Origin: Methanoplanus endosymbiosus | GTDB taxonomy: Archaea > Halobacteriota > Methanomicrobia > Methanomicrobiales > Methanomicrobiaceae | Direction of reading: 5' to 3' | NCBI RefSeq assembly: GCF_024662215.1 | Contig: NZ_CP096115.1 | Coordinates: 744,001 to 808,000 of the forward strand | DNA length: 64,000 nt | Shown here: positions 48,595-56,727 of the stretch, in pieces | How the letters are laid out: each line of letters starts with the position of its first letter | Numbering within the stretch: the stretch's first letter is position 1 | Notes under the pieces: model-generated | Told to the model about the DNA's origin: nothing | Database searches by the model: none | The model's input: the letters and a program-made list of their open reading frames with translations, nothing else | Made by a program: the position numbers and the translations under genes

Positions 48595-49578
48595 ATGATA
48601 TTTGATGAGAAATTTGTTTTTTATGACCGGGAATCTGCCAAAGATTTTATTCTGGTTATGAAAAAATTCGGTGCTAAATGTCGTATAAATGAAGTCCTCC
48701 ATAACGAACCGGAAGATATTATCACCGGAAAAATGGATGACATAAACAGGTGGATTCTTGCAATTGCAGATAACAACGATAGCGACATTAAAAATATTTT
48801 TCTCGCAATGCATGAGAAAAATGAGATAATAAAAGATACAATTGATCAGTATCTAAAAGATAAATCCAAAGGTGACTTCCTGTACTCCCATGATGAACTG
48901 GCAGAAGATGTAACGGAGGTAAGTGAAAGAATGGAGGAGCAGATGCACGGAAAAGACCGGGACAATCCTTATGATCTGATTGACTTACTATCCACATTTA
49001 TTGAGAGTTCGCCATTAAGTATAATTAACAGGGTTCTGGAAGATCAGGGCGTTCTTGAGGAGACTGAAGAGGGATTTTGGCTTAAGGAAAAAATAAGCGG
49101 AGGAGATATAATTTATCAGGTTCCGGAGATAGAAGACAAATATTGTACAGGTCCGGAATTTTCCGGATTAAAACATACAACAATATTTAAACCAATTATA
49201 AAATACGAGATCCCCGTCAATATTATGGATATTATTGACCTTGATATGGATGACATAGGTACTATTATGATGGGATGTGGAATGGATCCAGATGATACGG
49301 CCAATCTGATGTCAGATTATTTATTTAAGAAGACTATTATAGAGCTGATCTTAACGGGAGTTGATGAAAACAGAGGAATATCTACCGAAGAGTTGTCTGC
49401 CGATATTATGGATGAATGGAGCTCTGTATCATATATGGGGGATTTGGATTCCAGACTTTATTTAAATCCGGAAGTCATACCTGCTTTTATAACAGAACTT
49501 AAACGTGCAGGTATATTATCCGGAAATCTCAATAGTATTAAGCCTGCCTTAACTAAAAGCCGTAAAAAAAGAAGATAA
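48595..49578 (+). CDS. Unknown protein coupled to the radical SAM maturase
   Basis: 327 aa, soluble and acidic. No known domain recognised. It resembles the 330-aa protein at 37600-38592 throughout, including the MIFDEKFVFYDRES start, GDFLYSHDEL, SSPLSIINRVLEDQGVLEE and a C-terminal AFITELKRAGILSG segment. Its stop is only 41 nt before the maturase ATG and nothing separates them, so both are likely one transcript from the TATA box at 48562. Possible jobs are leader recognition, immunity or regulation of the peptide pathway; the existence of a paralogue elsewhere argues for a broader role. Function unknown. Confidence 0.75.
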   Translation: MIFDEKFVFYDRESAKDFILVMKKFGAKCRINEVLHNEPEDIITGKMDDINRWILAIADNNDSDIKNIFLAMHEKNEIIKDTIDQYLKDKSKGDFLYSHDELAEDVTEVSERMEEQMHGKDRDNPYDLIDLLSTFIESSPLSIINRVLEDQGVLEETEEGFWLKEKISGGDIIYQVPEIEDKYCTGPEFSGLKHTTIFKPIIKYEIPVNIMDIIDLDMDDIGTIMMGCGMDPDDTANLMSDYLFKKTIIELILTGVDENRGISTEELSADIMDEWSSVSYMGDLDSRLYLNPEVIPAFITELKRAGILSGNLNSIKPALTKSRKKRR

Positions 49579-49619
49579 AATTATTGCAGATAAATAATAA
49601 GATAAAACTGGAGATATTC

Positions 49620-51035
49620 ATGCAATGGTCACGATATAACCGATTATTCCGGTCAGAAAACAAAAGAGGCTACCTTTACAGCATCATGTCCAACACTCTT
49701 TTTGAAGTTGACGAAGTACATTATCAGATCCTTGAAGGGTTTTTGACCGGAAAAACAGATACTGCTCCCTGCAATGAAACTTTTTTAAATATTCTGCATG
49801 AAAAAAACGTCCTGGTAAAACCCGGAGAAGAGAAAAATCTGCTCCAAAACTGCCAGTACATGCGTCAGGCTGCCTGTTTTGACAACACTCATCTTGCCCT
49901 TACTATCTGCCCCACACTCAGCTGCAATTTCCGTTGTCCCTACTGCTTTGAGCAGAGCCAAAACGACAGATCAACCATGAACGGGGATACAACAGACAGG
50001 CTTATTACATTTATTCAGAGTCACCACGATGCCCAACACCTTGATGTGACCTGGTACGGCGGTGAACCTCTTCTTGCATTTGATATTATCTGTGAACTGA
50101 CAGAACGCTTCAAAGACCTTGATCTCCATTATGAAAAAGCAGGACTTGTTACAAACGGCTATCTTTTAGATGAAAATAAGATCTCCCGGTTAAATGAACT
50201 TATGATAAAGTCCATCCAGATAACACTGGACGGTCCGCGGGAGATCCATGATACACGCCGGGTACTTGCCGGCGGTGGTCCCACATATGACCGGATTCTT
50301 GCCAATATCACTGCACTGCTTGATTCAGATTATCAGGGGAGCTTTAAGATCAGGGTCAATATTGACCGTGAGAATATGGACCACTATATCCCGCTTAGGA
50401 ATAGTCTTATGGAAGAGTTCAGAGGAAAGAAGATAACAGTGCAGACCGGACATGTCCAGACGGAGATCACCAGCCCCTATTATAACCGGACCCTTAACAC
50501 AGACGAATTTGATAATTTCAACTTAGGCCTCTTCCGGCAGGAGGGCATACTTCCACCGGGCGGCTTTTATCCGGAAAGTTACCTTGGCAGTGTCTGTCTT
50601 GCCAACCGGCATATGGGATTTGTTGTCGGCCCAAAAGGAGAACTCTATAAGTGCTGGGAAGACCCCGGAAAACCGGAGATGGTTATCGGTTCGGTATATA
50701 ATGATGAACCGGTTACAAATCCCGTTCTTAGAGCACAATATACTGTCGGAACAGACCCATTCTGTGACCCTGAATGCACGGACTGTGAAATGCTTCCCAT
50801 ATGTGGCGGCGGATGTGCCAATAAAAGGCTAAGGGCAAAGGAGTTCGGCGAGGAAGGGCCTGAATACTGCACAGCCTGCAAAAACCACCTGAATGAACAT
50901 CTGGAGGCGTATATCAGGACATTTACGACAAAAGAACTCTGTAAGGACCTTTTTGACACAAAAAAAGAGAAAAAACCGGACCCCGGATACCGTATCATCT
51001 CACCACAGCCGGAAAAAAGAAGCAAAGATGTGTAA
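49620..51035 (+). CDS. Radical SAM/SPASM peptide maturase for Nif11-type precursors
   Basis: 471 aa from the ATG at 49620, which has a Shine-Dalgarno (CTGGAG) 7 nt upstream; a TTG at 49584 is in frame. Radical SAM motif CNFRCPYC (C102, C106, C109) binds the catalytic cluster; WYGGEPLL and QITLDGPREIHD are family motifs. The C-terminal SPASM part has CWEDPG, CDPECTDCEMLPICGGGC and YCTACK for auxiliary clusters. The first ~90 residues look like a winged-helix leader-binding domain. Enzymes of this type make thioether or carbon-carbon cross-links in ribosomal peptides. Five Nif11-leader precursors lie downstream on the other strand, the obvious substrates. The bond formed cannot be read from sequence. 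Confidence 0.92.
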   Translation: MQWSRYNRLFRSENKRGYLYSIMSNTLFEVDEVHYQILEGFLTGKTDTAPCNETFLNILHEKNVLVKPGEEKNLLQNCQYMRQAACFDNTHLALTICPTLSCNFRCPYCFEQSQNDRSTMNGDTTDRLITFIQSHHDAQHLDVTWYGGEPLLAFDIICELTERFKDLDLHYEKAGLVTNGYLLDENKISRLNELMIKSIQITLDGPREIHDTRRVLAGGGPTYDRILANITALLDSDYQGSFKIRVNIDRENMDHYIPLRNSLMEEFRGKKITVQTGHVQTEITSPYYNRTLNTDEFDNFNLGLFRQEGILPPGGFYPESYLGSVCLANRHMGFVVGPKGELYKCWEDPGKPEMVIGSVYNDEPVTNPVLRAQYTVGTDPFCDPECTDCEMLPICGGGCANKRLRAKEFGEEGPEYCTACKNHLNEHLEAYIRTFTTKELCKDLFDTKKEKKPDPGYRIISPQPEKRSKDV

Positions 51036-51127
51036 GGGTGTTAATCAAAACTTTGCCGGTTTACTCATACCTGATATGACATATCATCTAATCAAGACTA
51101 ATCTGTCCATATCACACCATTGCACCA

Positions 51128-51270
51128 TTTTATAGTGCAGAACCTTACGTTTAGGAATAATCTGAATGAAATGAAAATTATTTATAGGCGTGCATTCTAA
51201 TCGCACTACATAGTCTTTAAGCAAACTTTCCGGACTTTTCCGGAAAATTTTGTATTAGACTATAGTTCAA
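51128..51270. repeat. Dispersed palindromic element, long copy 1
   Basis: Begins TTTTATAGTGCAGAACCTTA, holds a small hairpin (GTGCATTCTAATCGCAC) and the nested inverted repeat TAGTCT...AAACTTTCCGGA...TCCGGAAAATTTT...AGACTA. It is ~95% like 54563-54703, and both lie 3' of a precursor gene. A short copy is at 37339. Confidence 0.8.
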
Positions 51271-51310
51271 CATGGGTGAGAATCAATATCAATAAGAATT
51301 CTAATGTATT

Positions 51311-51547
51311 TCACCAGTAATTATGACAAACTGTAATGCAGTCAGGAACGCTCCCACCCGTAACAGCCTTAAGTTCTTCGTCTGAGAGCTGTTCCATCAC
51401 CTGCTCCATCTCTTCTCTGGTGAAATCAAACCCGGCTTCTCTGAGGATTTTATGCCTGGTTTCTGAGTCTTCCTTCTGAATCTTCTCGCAGAAGTCCTTG
51501 TCGGTCTGCATCTTCTTTACAAATTTTTCTGCACTTTCAAGTGACAT
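51311..51547 (-). CDS. Nif11-type RiPP precursor 1
   Basis: 78 aa. The leader (MSLESAEKFVKKMQTDKDFC, then IQKEDSETRHKILREAGFDF) is a Nif11-like leader peptide, ending in LSDEELKAVTGG, the double-Gly cut site for a C39 peptidase. The core is 13 residues, SVPDCITVCHNYW: two Cys three apart, a His, and aromatic end. Its ATG is directly followed upstream by the IS701-like element; the original promoter is now 2 kb away at 53564 because of two insertions. It may therefore be silent or driven from the IS. Nearly identical to precursor 3. Confidence 0.92.
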   Translation of the reverse strand: MSLESAEKFVKKMQTDKDFCEKIQKEDSETRHKILREAGFDFTREEMEQVMEQLSDEELKAVTGGSVPDCITVCHNYW

Positions 51548-51551
51548 ATAT

Positions 51552-53270
51552 CTCTACAATGTCACTTTTAACAGAATAAAGTTGTCCCTTATTCGTTTTT
51601 AGGACTTTGACAACCATTTTTGTTCTAAAATGGATCTAATTTAAATTAAGAATAATTTTACATTAATTTGTGCACCCAAATATTACATTGGAAAGACACA
51701 TATCGTAAAAAAACAAAATGATATGTCGAAGCTGTTAGCTATCTAAATGCATATAGGGTGGTTTAGACTATAGCTTCAACTTACATTTTTTGGGCACTTT
51801 TTCTTTGATTTCGACAATTTTGTTCTCTCTTGGTTTATGCAATTCCGCACTATAATATGGGCAACTTTTTCACTCGTAATAGGATTCAAAGGATATTTAC
51901 ATCGTATTATGAGCTTCATATGATAAATTGTAAGTTCGAATTCTGTCTTACTTGCCAAATTTTTGAAATCAAGCCATAAATAGAACATAGCAAGAATTAC
52001 AAGTGCTATATGGTGATGCCATCCTCTCCATCCTCTAACCTGATAATCATCCATTTTTGCAAGATCCACAGCATCCTGGAAAGAGCGCTCAATCCAGTAC
52101 CTTGAAGCCTGCATCTCTGCTAATTTCTTCAGAGAATTGATAGTAATATCATTACAAAATGAATATTTGTGCACTATTTTGTTATTTTCATCCAACTCTC
52201 TACGAATAAGAAGCAGAACTGGAAGTGGTCTGTTTTCTTTACTATCTATCCTCCAAACTTTTCTGACAATAAATTCTGCTTCCAGTGGACCTTTCGTAGA
52301 GTCTCTGACCTTGATTTTTTCCCAATCATTGGCCAATTTCGCAATTTTTGAAATATAGACTGGTGTACCGTTTAGAACTCTTACTCTGGTTGGTATCCTT
52401 CCTCTTTTGCCTCTCCTTGGTGGAATTCCATATTTTGGCTCTTCCAGATAAACTCGATTTGCTGACTTAACTGAGGCCATATATGTTATTCCCATCTCTT
52501 CAAGTTTCGTCAGCAACTGTGGAATACCCCCGTAGAATCCATCCATACAAACATAACTAAATTTAATGCCCTCCTCTATTGCCCGAACTATCAATTCAAG
52601 GCACAATTCTCCTTTAGTTTTAAAGACTCTGTATTCCTGGGGAACTCCTGCTCTATCACATCTTTCAGAGTCATCGCACCATTCTTTAGGGAGATAAAGC
52701 CTAAAATCAAGAATTATTCTTTTTGCTGCCTTTACATAGCATGAATAGACTCCTACCTGACAGTTGTCAACTTTTCCCACATTTCCGGAATATTGCCTTT
52801 TCACCCCAACTGAATGTTTTCCTTTCTTTTTTGAACCTTTCTCATCAATGACTAATGCACCGTTTTTCCCAACAAAATCATTAACATTTGAATAAATCCA
52901 CTGTGTTATCTTAGAATGATCCCACGGCGAATTTGAGAGAAAATGAGAAAAGGCCTGATTATCTCTTTCGCTTGTACAATCAGAGATCTTTGTAAGGTTA
53001 GCTCTACTTTCAATTGTAAAAAGACCTTTAATACAGTCTATACCAATTGGAAATAGATTATTAGTCTTTGTTTTAAAAAAGTCAATAAAAACCTCTGATT
53101 TAGGTAACTGTCCCAAGTTTGATCGAAAAGTACGAATCCTTTTTGTCAAACTAATTTTATTGTACAGCCTTTCATTTGTACACAAATATAAAATATATAT
53201 TTTAAAGTATTTATATTTTTTTATTTACCTCAGTGCATGCTCGCCCATGTGCTAATTTGACATAGTAGAG
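51552..53270 (-). mobile_element. IS701-like insertion sequence with 4-bp target duplication
   Basis: 1719 bp with inverted ends CTCTACAATGTCA (51552-51564) and TGACATAGTAGAG (53258-53270; one mismatch). ATAT is duplicated on both sides (51548-51551 and 53271-53274). It sits immediately upstream of the start codon of precursor 1. Confidence 0.9.
51776..53185 (-). CDS. IS701-family DDE transposase
   Basis: 469 aa. ALVIDEKGSKKKGKHSVGVK and RQYSGNVGKVDNCQVGVYSC hold the first catalytic Asp and the family signature of IS701-type (DDE_5/SRSO17-like) transposases. FSYVCMDGFYGG gives the second Asp, and RYWIERSFQDAVDLAKMDDY the Glu (E in IERSFQ). It is full length with no break, so the element may still move. 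No other gene is in the element. Confidence 0.9.
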   Translation of the reverse strand: MCTNERLYNKISLTKRIRTFRSNLGQLPKSEVFIDFFKTKTNNLFPIGIDCIKGLFTIESRANLTKISDCTSERDNQAFSHFLSNSPWDHSKITQWIYSNVNDFVGKNGALVIDEKGSKKKGKHSVGVKRQYSGNVGKVDNCQVGVYSCYVKAAKRIILDFRLYLPKEWCDDSERCDRAGVPQEYRVFKTKGELCLELIVRAIEEGIKFSYVCMDGFYGGIPQLLTKLEEMGITYMASVKSANRVYLEEPKYGIPPRRGKRGRIPTRVRVLNGTPVYISKIAKLANDWEKIKVRDSTKGPLEAEFIVRKVWRIDSKENRPLPVLLLIRRELDENNKIVHKYSFCNDITINSLKKLAEMQASRYWIERSFQDAVDLAKMDDYQVRGWRGWHHHIALVILAMFYLWLDFKNLASKTEFELTIYHMKLIIRCKYPLNPITSEKVAHIIVRNCINQERTKLSKSKKKCPKNVS

Positions 53271-53284
53271 ATATGCCAATGGAC

Positions 53285-53545
53285 CTATGGTGTCATTATG
53301 CCGTTGGAAAATATGATTATTTACTCCAATAAATAAGTGGAATGGGAGGGATAAATCCTAAAAACACTATTTTTGTGACAGCAGGTAGTTTTTTGCATGT
53401 AACTCATACTGTGGTATGATATGTCACTACATCATATGATTGTCACCATACAATAATAATGGCATATTAGAAATGCATGAAGAAAATTGGCTACACTGAT
53501 AAGTATTTAGTGAGCCAAAAATCCAACCCTATTTTGACACCATAG
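53285..53545. mobile_element. 261-bp MITE with 11-bp inverted ends and 8-bp target duplication
   Basis: Perfect inverted ends CTATGGTGTCA (53285-53295) and TGACACCATAG (53535-53545), flanked by the direct repeat CAATGGAC (53277-53284 and 53546-53553). No open frame inside. It lies between the IS701-like element and the promoter of precursor 1. The mobilising transposase is not evident in this window. Confidence 0.88.
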
Positions 53546-53563
53546 CAATGGACATTACAACCA

Positions 53564-53575
53564 CCTAAATATTTA
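53564..53575 (-). promoter_or_regulatory. Displaced promoter of precursor 1
   Basis: CTAAATATTTAG and flanks equal the CTTAAATTTTT boxes of the sister precursors. After removing the MITE with one 8-bp repeat (269 bp) and the IS with one 4-bp repeat (1723 bp), the distance to the ATG at 51547 is 25 nt, the same as in copies 2, 3 and 4. Confidence 0.75.
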
Positions 53576-53675
53576 GGTTCAGAGCAGGACAGATCCACGC
53601 CCGTTTAGAACATTAAATGAAAATCTGACCTATCCTAAAGGCACCCATTGTTCAGGAACCTTTGATTCATTTAAC

Positions 53676-53915
53676 CTAAAAATGACAATGGACATAGCAG
53701 TCAGCAACGCCCGAATCGCTCCCGCCTGTAACTGCCTTAAGTTCTTCGTCTGAGAGCTGTTCCATTGCCTTATCCATCTCTTCTCTGGTGAAATCAAACC
53801 CGGCTTCCCTGAGAATTTTATGCCTGGTTTCTGAGTCTTCCTTCTGAATCTTCTCGCAGAAGTCCTTATCTGTCTGCATCTTCTTTACAAATTTTTCCGC
53901 ACTTTCAAGTGACAT
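53676..53915 (-). CDS. Nif11-type RiPP precursor 2
   Basis: 79 aa from the ATG at 53915 (MSLESAEKFVKK); three in-frame upstream codons with a TTG are unlikely because the promoter box lies only 25 nt before the ATG. The leader is the same as in copy 1 and ends ELKAVTGG. The 14-residue core is SDSGVADCYVHCHF: Cys pair three apart with His on both sides of the second Cys, and aromatic end. The core and its downstream DNA are identical to precursor 5 at 55982. Confidence 0.93.
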   Translation of the reverse strand: MSLESAEKFVKKMQTDKDFCEKIQKEDSETRHKILREAGFDFTREEMDKAMEQLSDEELKAVTGGSDSGVADCYVHCHF

Positions 53916-53939
53916 ATATGCCAATGGGCATTACGACCA

Positions 53940-53950
53940 CTTAAACTTTT
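53940..53950 (-). promoter_or_regulatory. TATA-like box of precursor 2
   Basis: Plus strand CTTAAACTTTT; on the minus strand AAAAGTTTAAG, 25 nt before the ATG at 53915, followed upstream by the shared CTCTGAACCT block. Confidence 0.6.
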
Positions 53951-54092
53951 AGGTTCAGAGCAGGACAGAACCGCGCCCGTTTAGAACGTTAAATGAAAAT
54001 CTGACCAGTCCTGCCATAAAAACACACGTCCGGCAGACACCTTTGATTTTCACACTCATAAAGCATTCACAGACATCATAATGTTTTACACA

Positions 54093-54367
54093 CTATCTAT
54101 GCGCTGACAGAACCTGCCGGCAGATGAGTGATTTTAATGGACAGCACAAAAACCACATTTGCCCAGACTCCTTTTCACCCGTAACTGCCTTAAGTTCTTC
54201 TTCTGAGAGCTGTTTCATTGCATTATCCATCTCCTCTCCGGGAAATCAAAATCGGCATCTAAGATGACATTACACCTGTTTTCCTCTATCTTTTTCTGAA
54301 ATTACCCGCAGAAGTCCTTATCAGTCTGCATTTTCGTTACAAATCCTTCTGCACTTTCAGGTGGCAT
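54093..54367 (-). pseudogene. Decayed Nif11-type precursor
   Basis: Starts MPPESAEGFVTKMQTDKDFCG and hits a TAA. Further on, a second frame reads MDNAMKQLSEEELKAVTGEK and goes on to a TAG at 54093. The Gly-Gly site has become Gly-Glu and no Cys-rich core of the usual form remains. Its promoter box (CTTAAATTTTC at 54393) is kept, 26 nt upstream. Confidence 0.8.
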
Positions 54368-54562
54368 ATATAGTTGTGAAGATTTTTGACTGCTTAAATT
54401 TTCTAATCATTTTTCTCTGCCTGAGATCCACCTCCTCTACGGTGAAATAAAATATAGATCAAACGGTTTGTCTTCTAAAATGGAGGTATTGTGGGGGAGA
54501 ATAGTTAAAAACCAGCACTGTAGCCCGGACTACGCGAAAAGCAGCCACGCATATTGCGGTTG

Positions 54563-54703
54563 TTTTATAGTGCAGAACCTTACGTTTAGGAATAATCTGA
54601 ATGAAATGAAGATTATTTATAGGCGTGCATTCTAATCGCACCACATAGTCTTAAGCAAACTTTCCGGACTATTCCGGAAAGTTTGTAATATACTATACTA
54701 ATG
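54563..54703. repeat. Dispersed palindromic element, long copy 2
   Basis: Same as 51128-51270: TTTTATAGTGCAGAACCTTA to AGTTTGTAATATACTATA. It ends 4 nt before the stop of precursor 3. As a possible 3' element it could form a strong hairpin (AAACTTTCCGGA/TCCGGAAAGTTT) after the precursor message. Confidence 0.8.
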
Positions 54704-54707
54704 TATT

Positions 54708-54944
54708 TCACCAGTAATTATGGCAATGTGCAAAGCAGTCAGGAACGCTCCCACCCGTAACAGCCTTAAGTTCTTCGTCTGAGAGCTGTTCCATTGCCTT
54801 ATCCATCTCTTCTCTGGTGAAATCAAACCCGGCTTCCCTGAGGATTTTATGCCTGGTCTCTGAGTCTTCCTTCTGAATTTTCTCACAGAAGTCCTTATCG
54901 GTCTGCATCTTCTTTACAAATTTTTCTGCACTTTCAAGTGACAT
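54708..54944 (-). CDS. Nif11-type RiPP precursor 3
   Basis: 78 aa from the ATG at 54944 (MSLESAEKFVKK). Leader as in the other copies, ending AVTGG. Core SVPDCFAHCHNYW, differing from precursor 1 at three positions (ITV to FAH). Both keep DCxxxCHNYW, so the Cys pair, His and aromatic end are under selection or recently copied. Promoter box 25 nt upstream. Confidence 0.93.
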   Translation of the reverse strand: MSLESAEKFVKKMQTDKDFCEKIQKEDSETRHKILREAGFDFTREEMDKAMEQLSDEELKAVTGGSVPDCFAHCHNYW

Positions 54945-54968
54945 AAACTTCAATTAGTATTATGACCA

Positions 54969-54979
54969 CTTAAATTTTT
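54969..54979 (-). promoter_or_regulatory. TATA-like box of precursor 3
   Basis: AAAAATTTAAG on the minus strand, 25 nt before the ATG at 54944, so the transcript should be leaderless. Confidence 0.65.
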
Positions 54980-55028
54980 AGGTTCAGAGGCACTGTCTAA
55001 AGGTCCAGTGATGAATGATTATTTATAA

Positions 55029-55115
55029 TAAACAGTTCATTTTCCGGTTGATTTGAGCAGGCAAAATCAGTTTCCTACTGATACATCACTGAAAAATCCG
55101 ACTGTGCCGATCCAT
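55029..55115 (+). repeat. Dispersed ~85-nt repeat family, plus-strand copy
   Basis: Matches 22500-22583 (minus strand) and part of 21926-21992. Key blocks: GGTTGATTTGAGCAGG, AATCAGTTTCCTACTGA, CATCACTGAAAAATCCGACT. Confidence 0.6.
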
Positions 55116-55130
55116 CTCCAGTGCCACAAT

Positions 55131-55170
55131 GGCTTTTCATCCGTAACAGCCCTTAGCTCTTTGTCTGTAT
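55131..55170 (-). pseudogene. Tail fragment of another Nif11-type precursor
   Basis: The minus strand codes TDKELRAVTDEKP, a decayed form of SDEELKAVTGG, with no leader start found. It marks a further lost copy. Confidence 0.5.
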
Positions 55171-55596
55171 GCTTGCTTTCAGACTTAGAATAGCATTGGA
55201 AATTATGATTAAATCTTCTGATTCTAAGGATATGAAACTAACAACCGGGGACTTCTTAAGGAAACTTAAGAGGGTGGAGAGAACGGACATTGATTTGGGA
55301 GATGAAATTGAAGTCTGCCACATGAATATGACTGGTGATGTTCGGAAGCAACCTGATGCACTAAACATGAAATCTTTGCTCGTAAATGGAAGGGTCAAAA
55401 AGGAATAGTGCATATTTTTTAGCTATTTGGGTTACTTCCTCTCTTAACTCGCCTGATCCAAGACATAGTGATTAATTAATCACCAGAATATTCAATGTCA
55501 TTTAATCTATTTGGGGACCTAAATCAAAAATATAATGCATAAAATTGGTTGTATTGGGGTTGGGGAAATAAACCTATTGATCATATAATGCTCTGT

Positions 55597-55845
55597 TCAC
55601 GCCCAAAATGCATGCTCGGGAAGGAATCTACGACAGTCTGAACCGGCTCCTCCACCCGTAACAGCCTTAAGTTCTTCATCTGAGAGCTGCTCCATTGCCT
55701 TATCCAGCTCTTCTCTGGTGAAATCAAACCCGGCTTCCCTGAGGATTTTATGCCTGGTCTCTGAGTCTTCCTTCTGAATTTTCTCACAGAAGTCCTTATC
55801 GGTCTGTATCTTCTTTACAAATTTTTCTGCACTTTCAAGTGACAT
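55597..55845 (-). CDS. Nif11-type RiPP precursor 4, variant core
   Basis: 82 aa from the ATG at 55845. Leader intact and the same as the others (one change, KKIQTDKD; ELDKAMEQ), ending AVTGG. The core is different: GAGSDCRRFLPEHAFWA, with only one Cys and a His and Trp near the end. It may be a real variant substrate, or the product of a frameshift after DC. The promoter (CTTAAATTTTT at 55870) is intact. Confidence 0.85.
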   Translation of the reverse strand: MSLESAEKFVKKIQTDKDFCEKIQKEDSETRHKILREAGFDFTREELDKAMEQLSDEELKAVTGGGAGSDCRRFLPEHAFWA

Positions 55846-55869
55846 AAACTTCAATTAGTATTACAACCA

Positions 55870-55880
55870 CTTAAATTTTT
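55870..55880 (-). promoter_or_regulatory. TATA-like box of precursor 4
   Basis: Same box and same 25-nt spacing as for precursor 3; identical flanks (GGTTCAGAG). Confidence 0.65.
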
Positions 55881-55981
55881 AGGTTCAGAGCAGGACAGAT
55901 CCACGCCCATTTAGAACATTAAATGAAAATCTGACCTATCCTAAAGGCACCCATTGTTCAGGAACCTTTGATTCATTCAAC

Positions 55982-56221
55982 CTAAAAATGACAATGGACA
56001 TAGCAGTCAGCAACGCCCGAATCGCTTCCACCCGTAACTGCCTTAAGTTCTTCGTCTGAAAGCTCTTCCATTGCCTTATCCGGCTCTTCTCTGGTGAAAT
56101 CAAACCCGGCTCCCCTGATGATTTTATGCCTGATTTCTGAGTCTTCCTTCTGAATTTTCTCACAGAACTCTTTATCAGTCTGCATCCTCTTTACAAATTC
56201 TTCTGCACTTTCAGGTGGCAT
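55982..56221 (-). CDS. Nif11-type RiPP precursor 5
   Basis: 79 aa, MPPESAEEFVKRMQTDKEFC then HKIIRGAGFDFTREEPDKAM, a leader diverged from the other four. The core SDSGVADCYVHCHF equals that of precursor 2, and the ~200 nt from the leader end to beyond the stop are nearly identical to 53585-53800, pointing to gene conversion or unequal crossing-over. A Pro in the last leader helix (EEPDKAM) is unusual. Its promoter region differs from the other copies. Confidence 0.9.
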   Translation of the reverse strand: MPPESAEEFVKRMQTDKEFCEKIQKEDSEIRHKIIRGAGFDFTREEPDKAMEELSDEELKAVTGGSDSGVADCYVHCHF

Positions 56222-56727
56222 ATATAGTTGTAGAGACTTTTTAGCTCCTTAATCTTTACGATCTCCATAGAACCCCTTTACAGCCATATTCAGGTAATTT
56301 CTGCCGGAATAACACAATAAATCTTAGTAGCATCCGGACAACAGCACCTCAGCCATAACAGTTTTTACGAAAGCGTAAAACCACATAATCTATCACCATA
56401 AGTTATATCCGGAAAATATAAGCATAAAAACCTACTACATATGGATATTACCGGTTCTTACAGTTTCATCACCCGGATGCCGGTTACAGAATGTAAGAAC
56501 ACAGGTGACACTAAGGAATTATTCATAACAATAAGGCAGACCCGGGTACCGGTTACAGTTCTGACATACTGTGTATTATGCCAGATCAGCTGCCATTCTG
56601 AAATAAAAATAAGAACAGTAAAATGTTCAGCCGTCATAAAATAATTTAAAGCCCCCATGGTAAAAATTCTGCTGAACAGCCCCATATCCGGATAATTCAT
56701 ACAGACCACCAAAGGACAGGAAAAAAC
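56222..56727. other. Intergenic region before the RiPP export operon
   Basis: About 500 nt. Contains TATA-like AAAATATAAGC near 56412 and short inverted copies of GGTTCTTACAG/TGTAAGAACA. It should hold divergent promoters for precursor 5 and the exporter genes. No gene recognised. Confidence 0.5.

Noticed and set aside
49584-49619. TTG at 49584 as the start of the radical SAM protein
   Set aside because: The ATG at 49620 has a Shine-Dalgarno at the right distance and the extra 12 residues look untypical.
55169-55408. 79-codon plus-strand frame between precursor genes
   Set aside because: Starts in a decayed precursor tail and has no ribosome site; probably chance.
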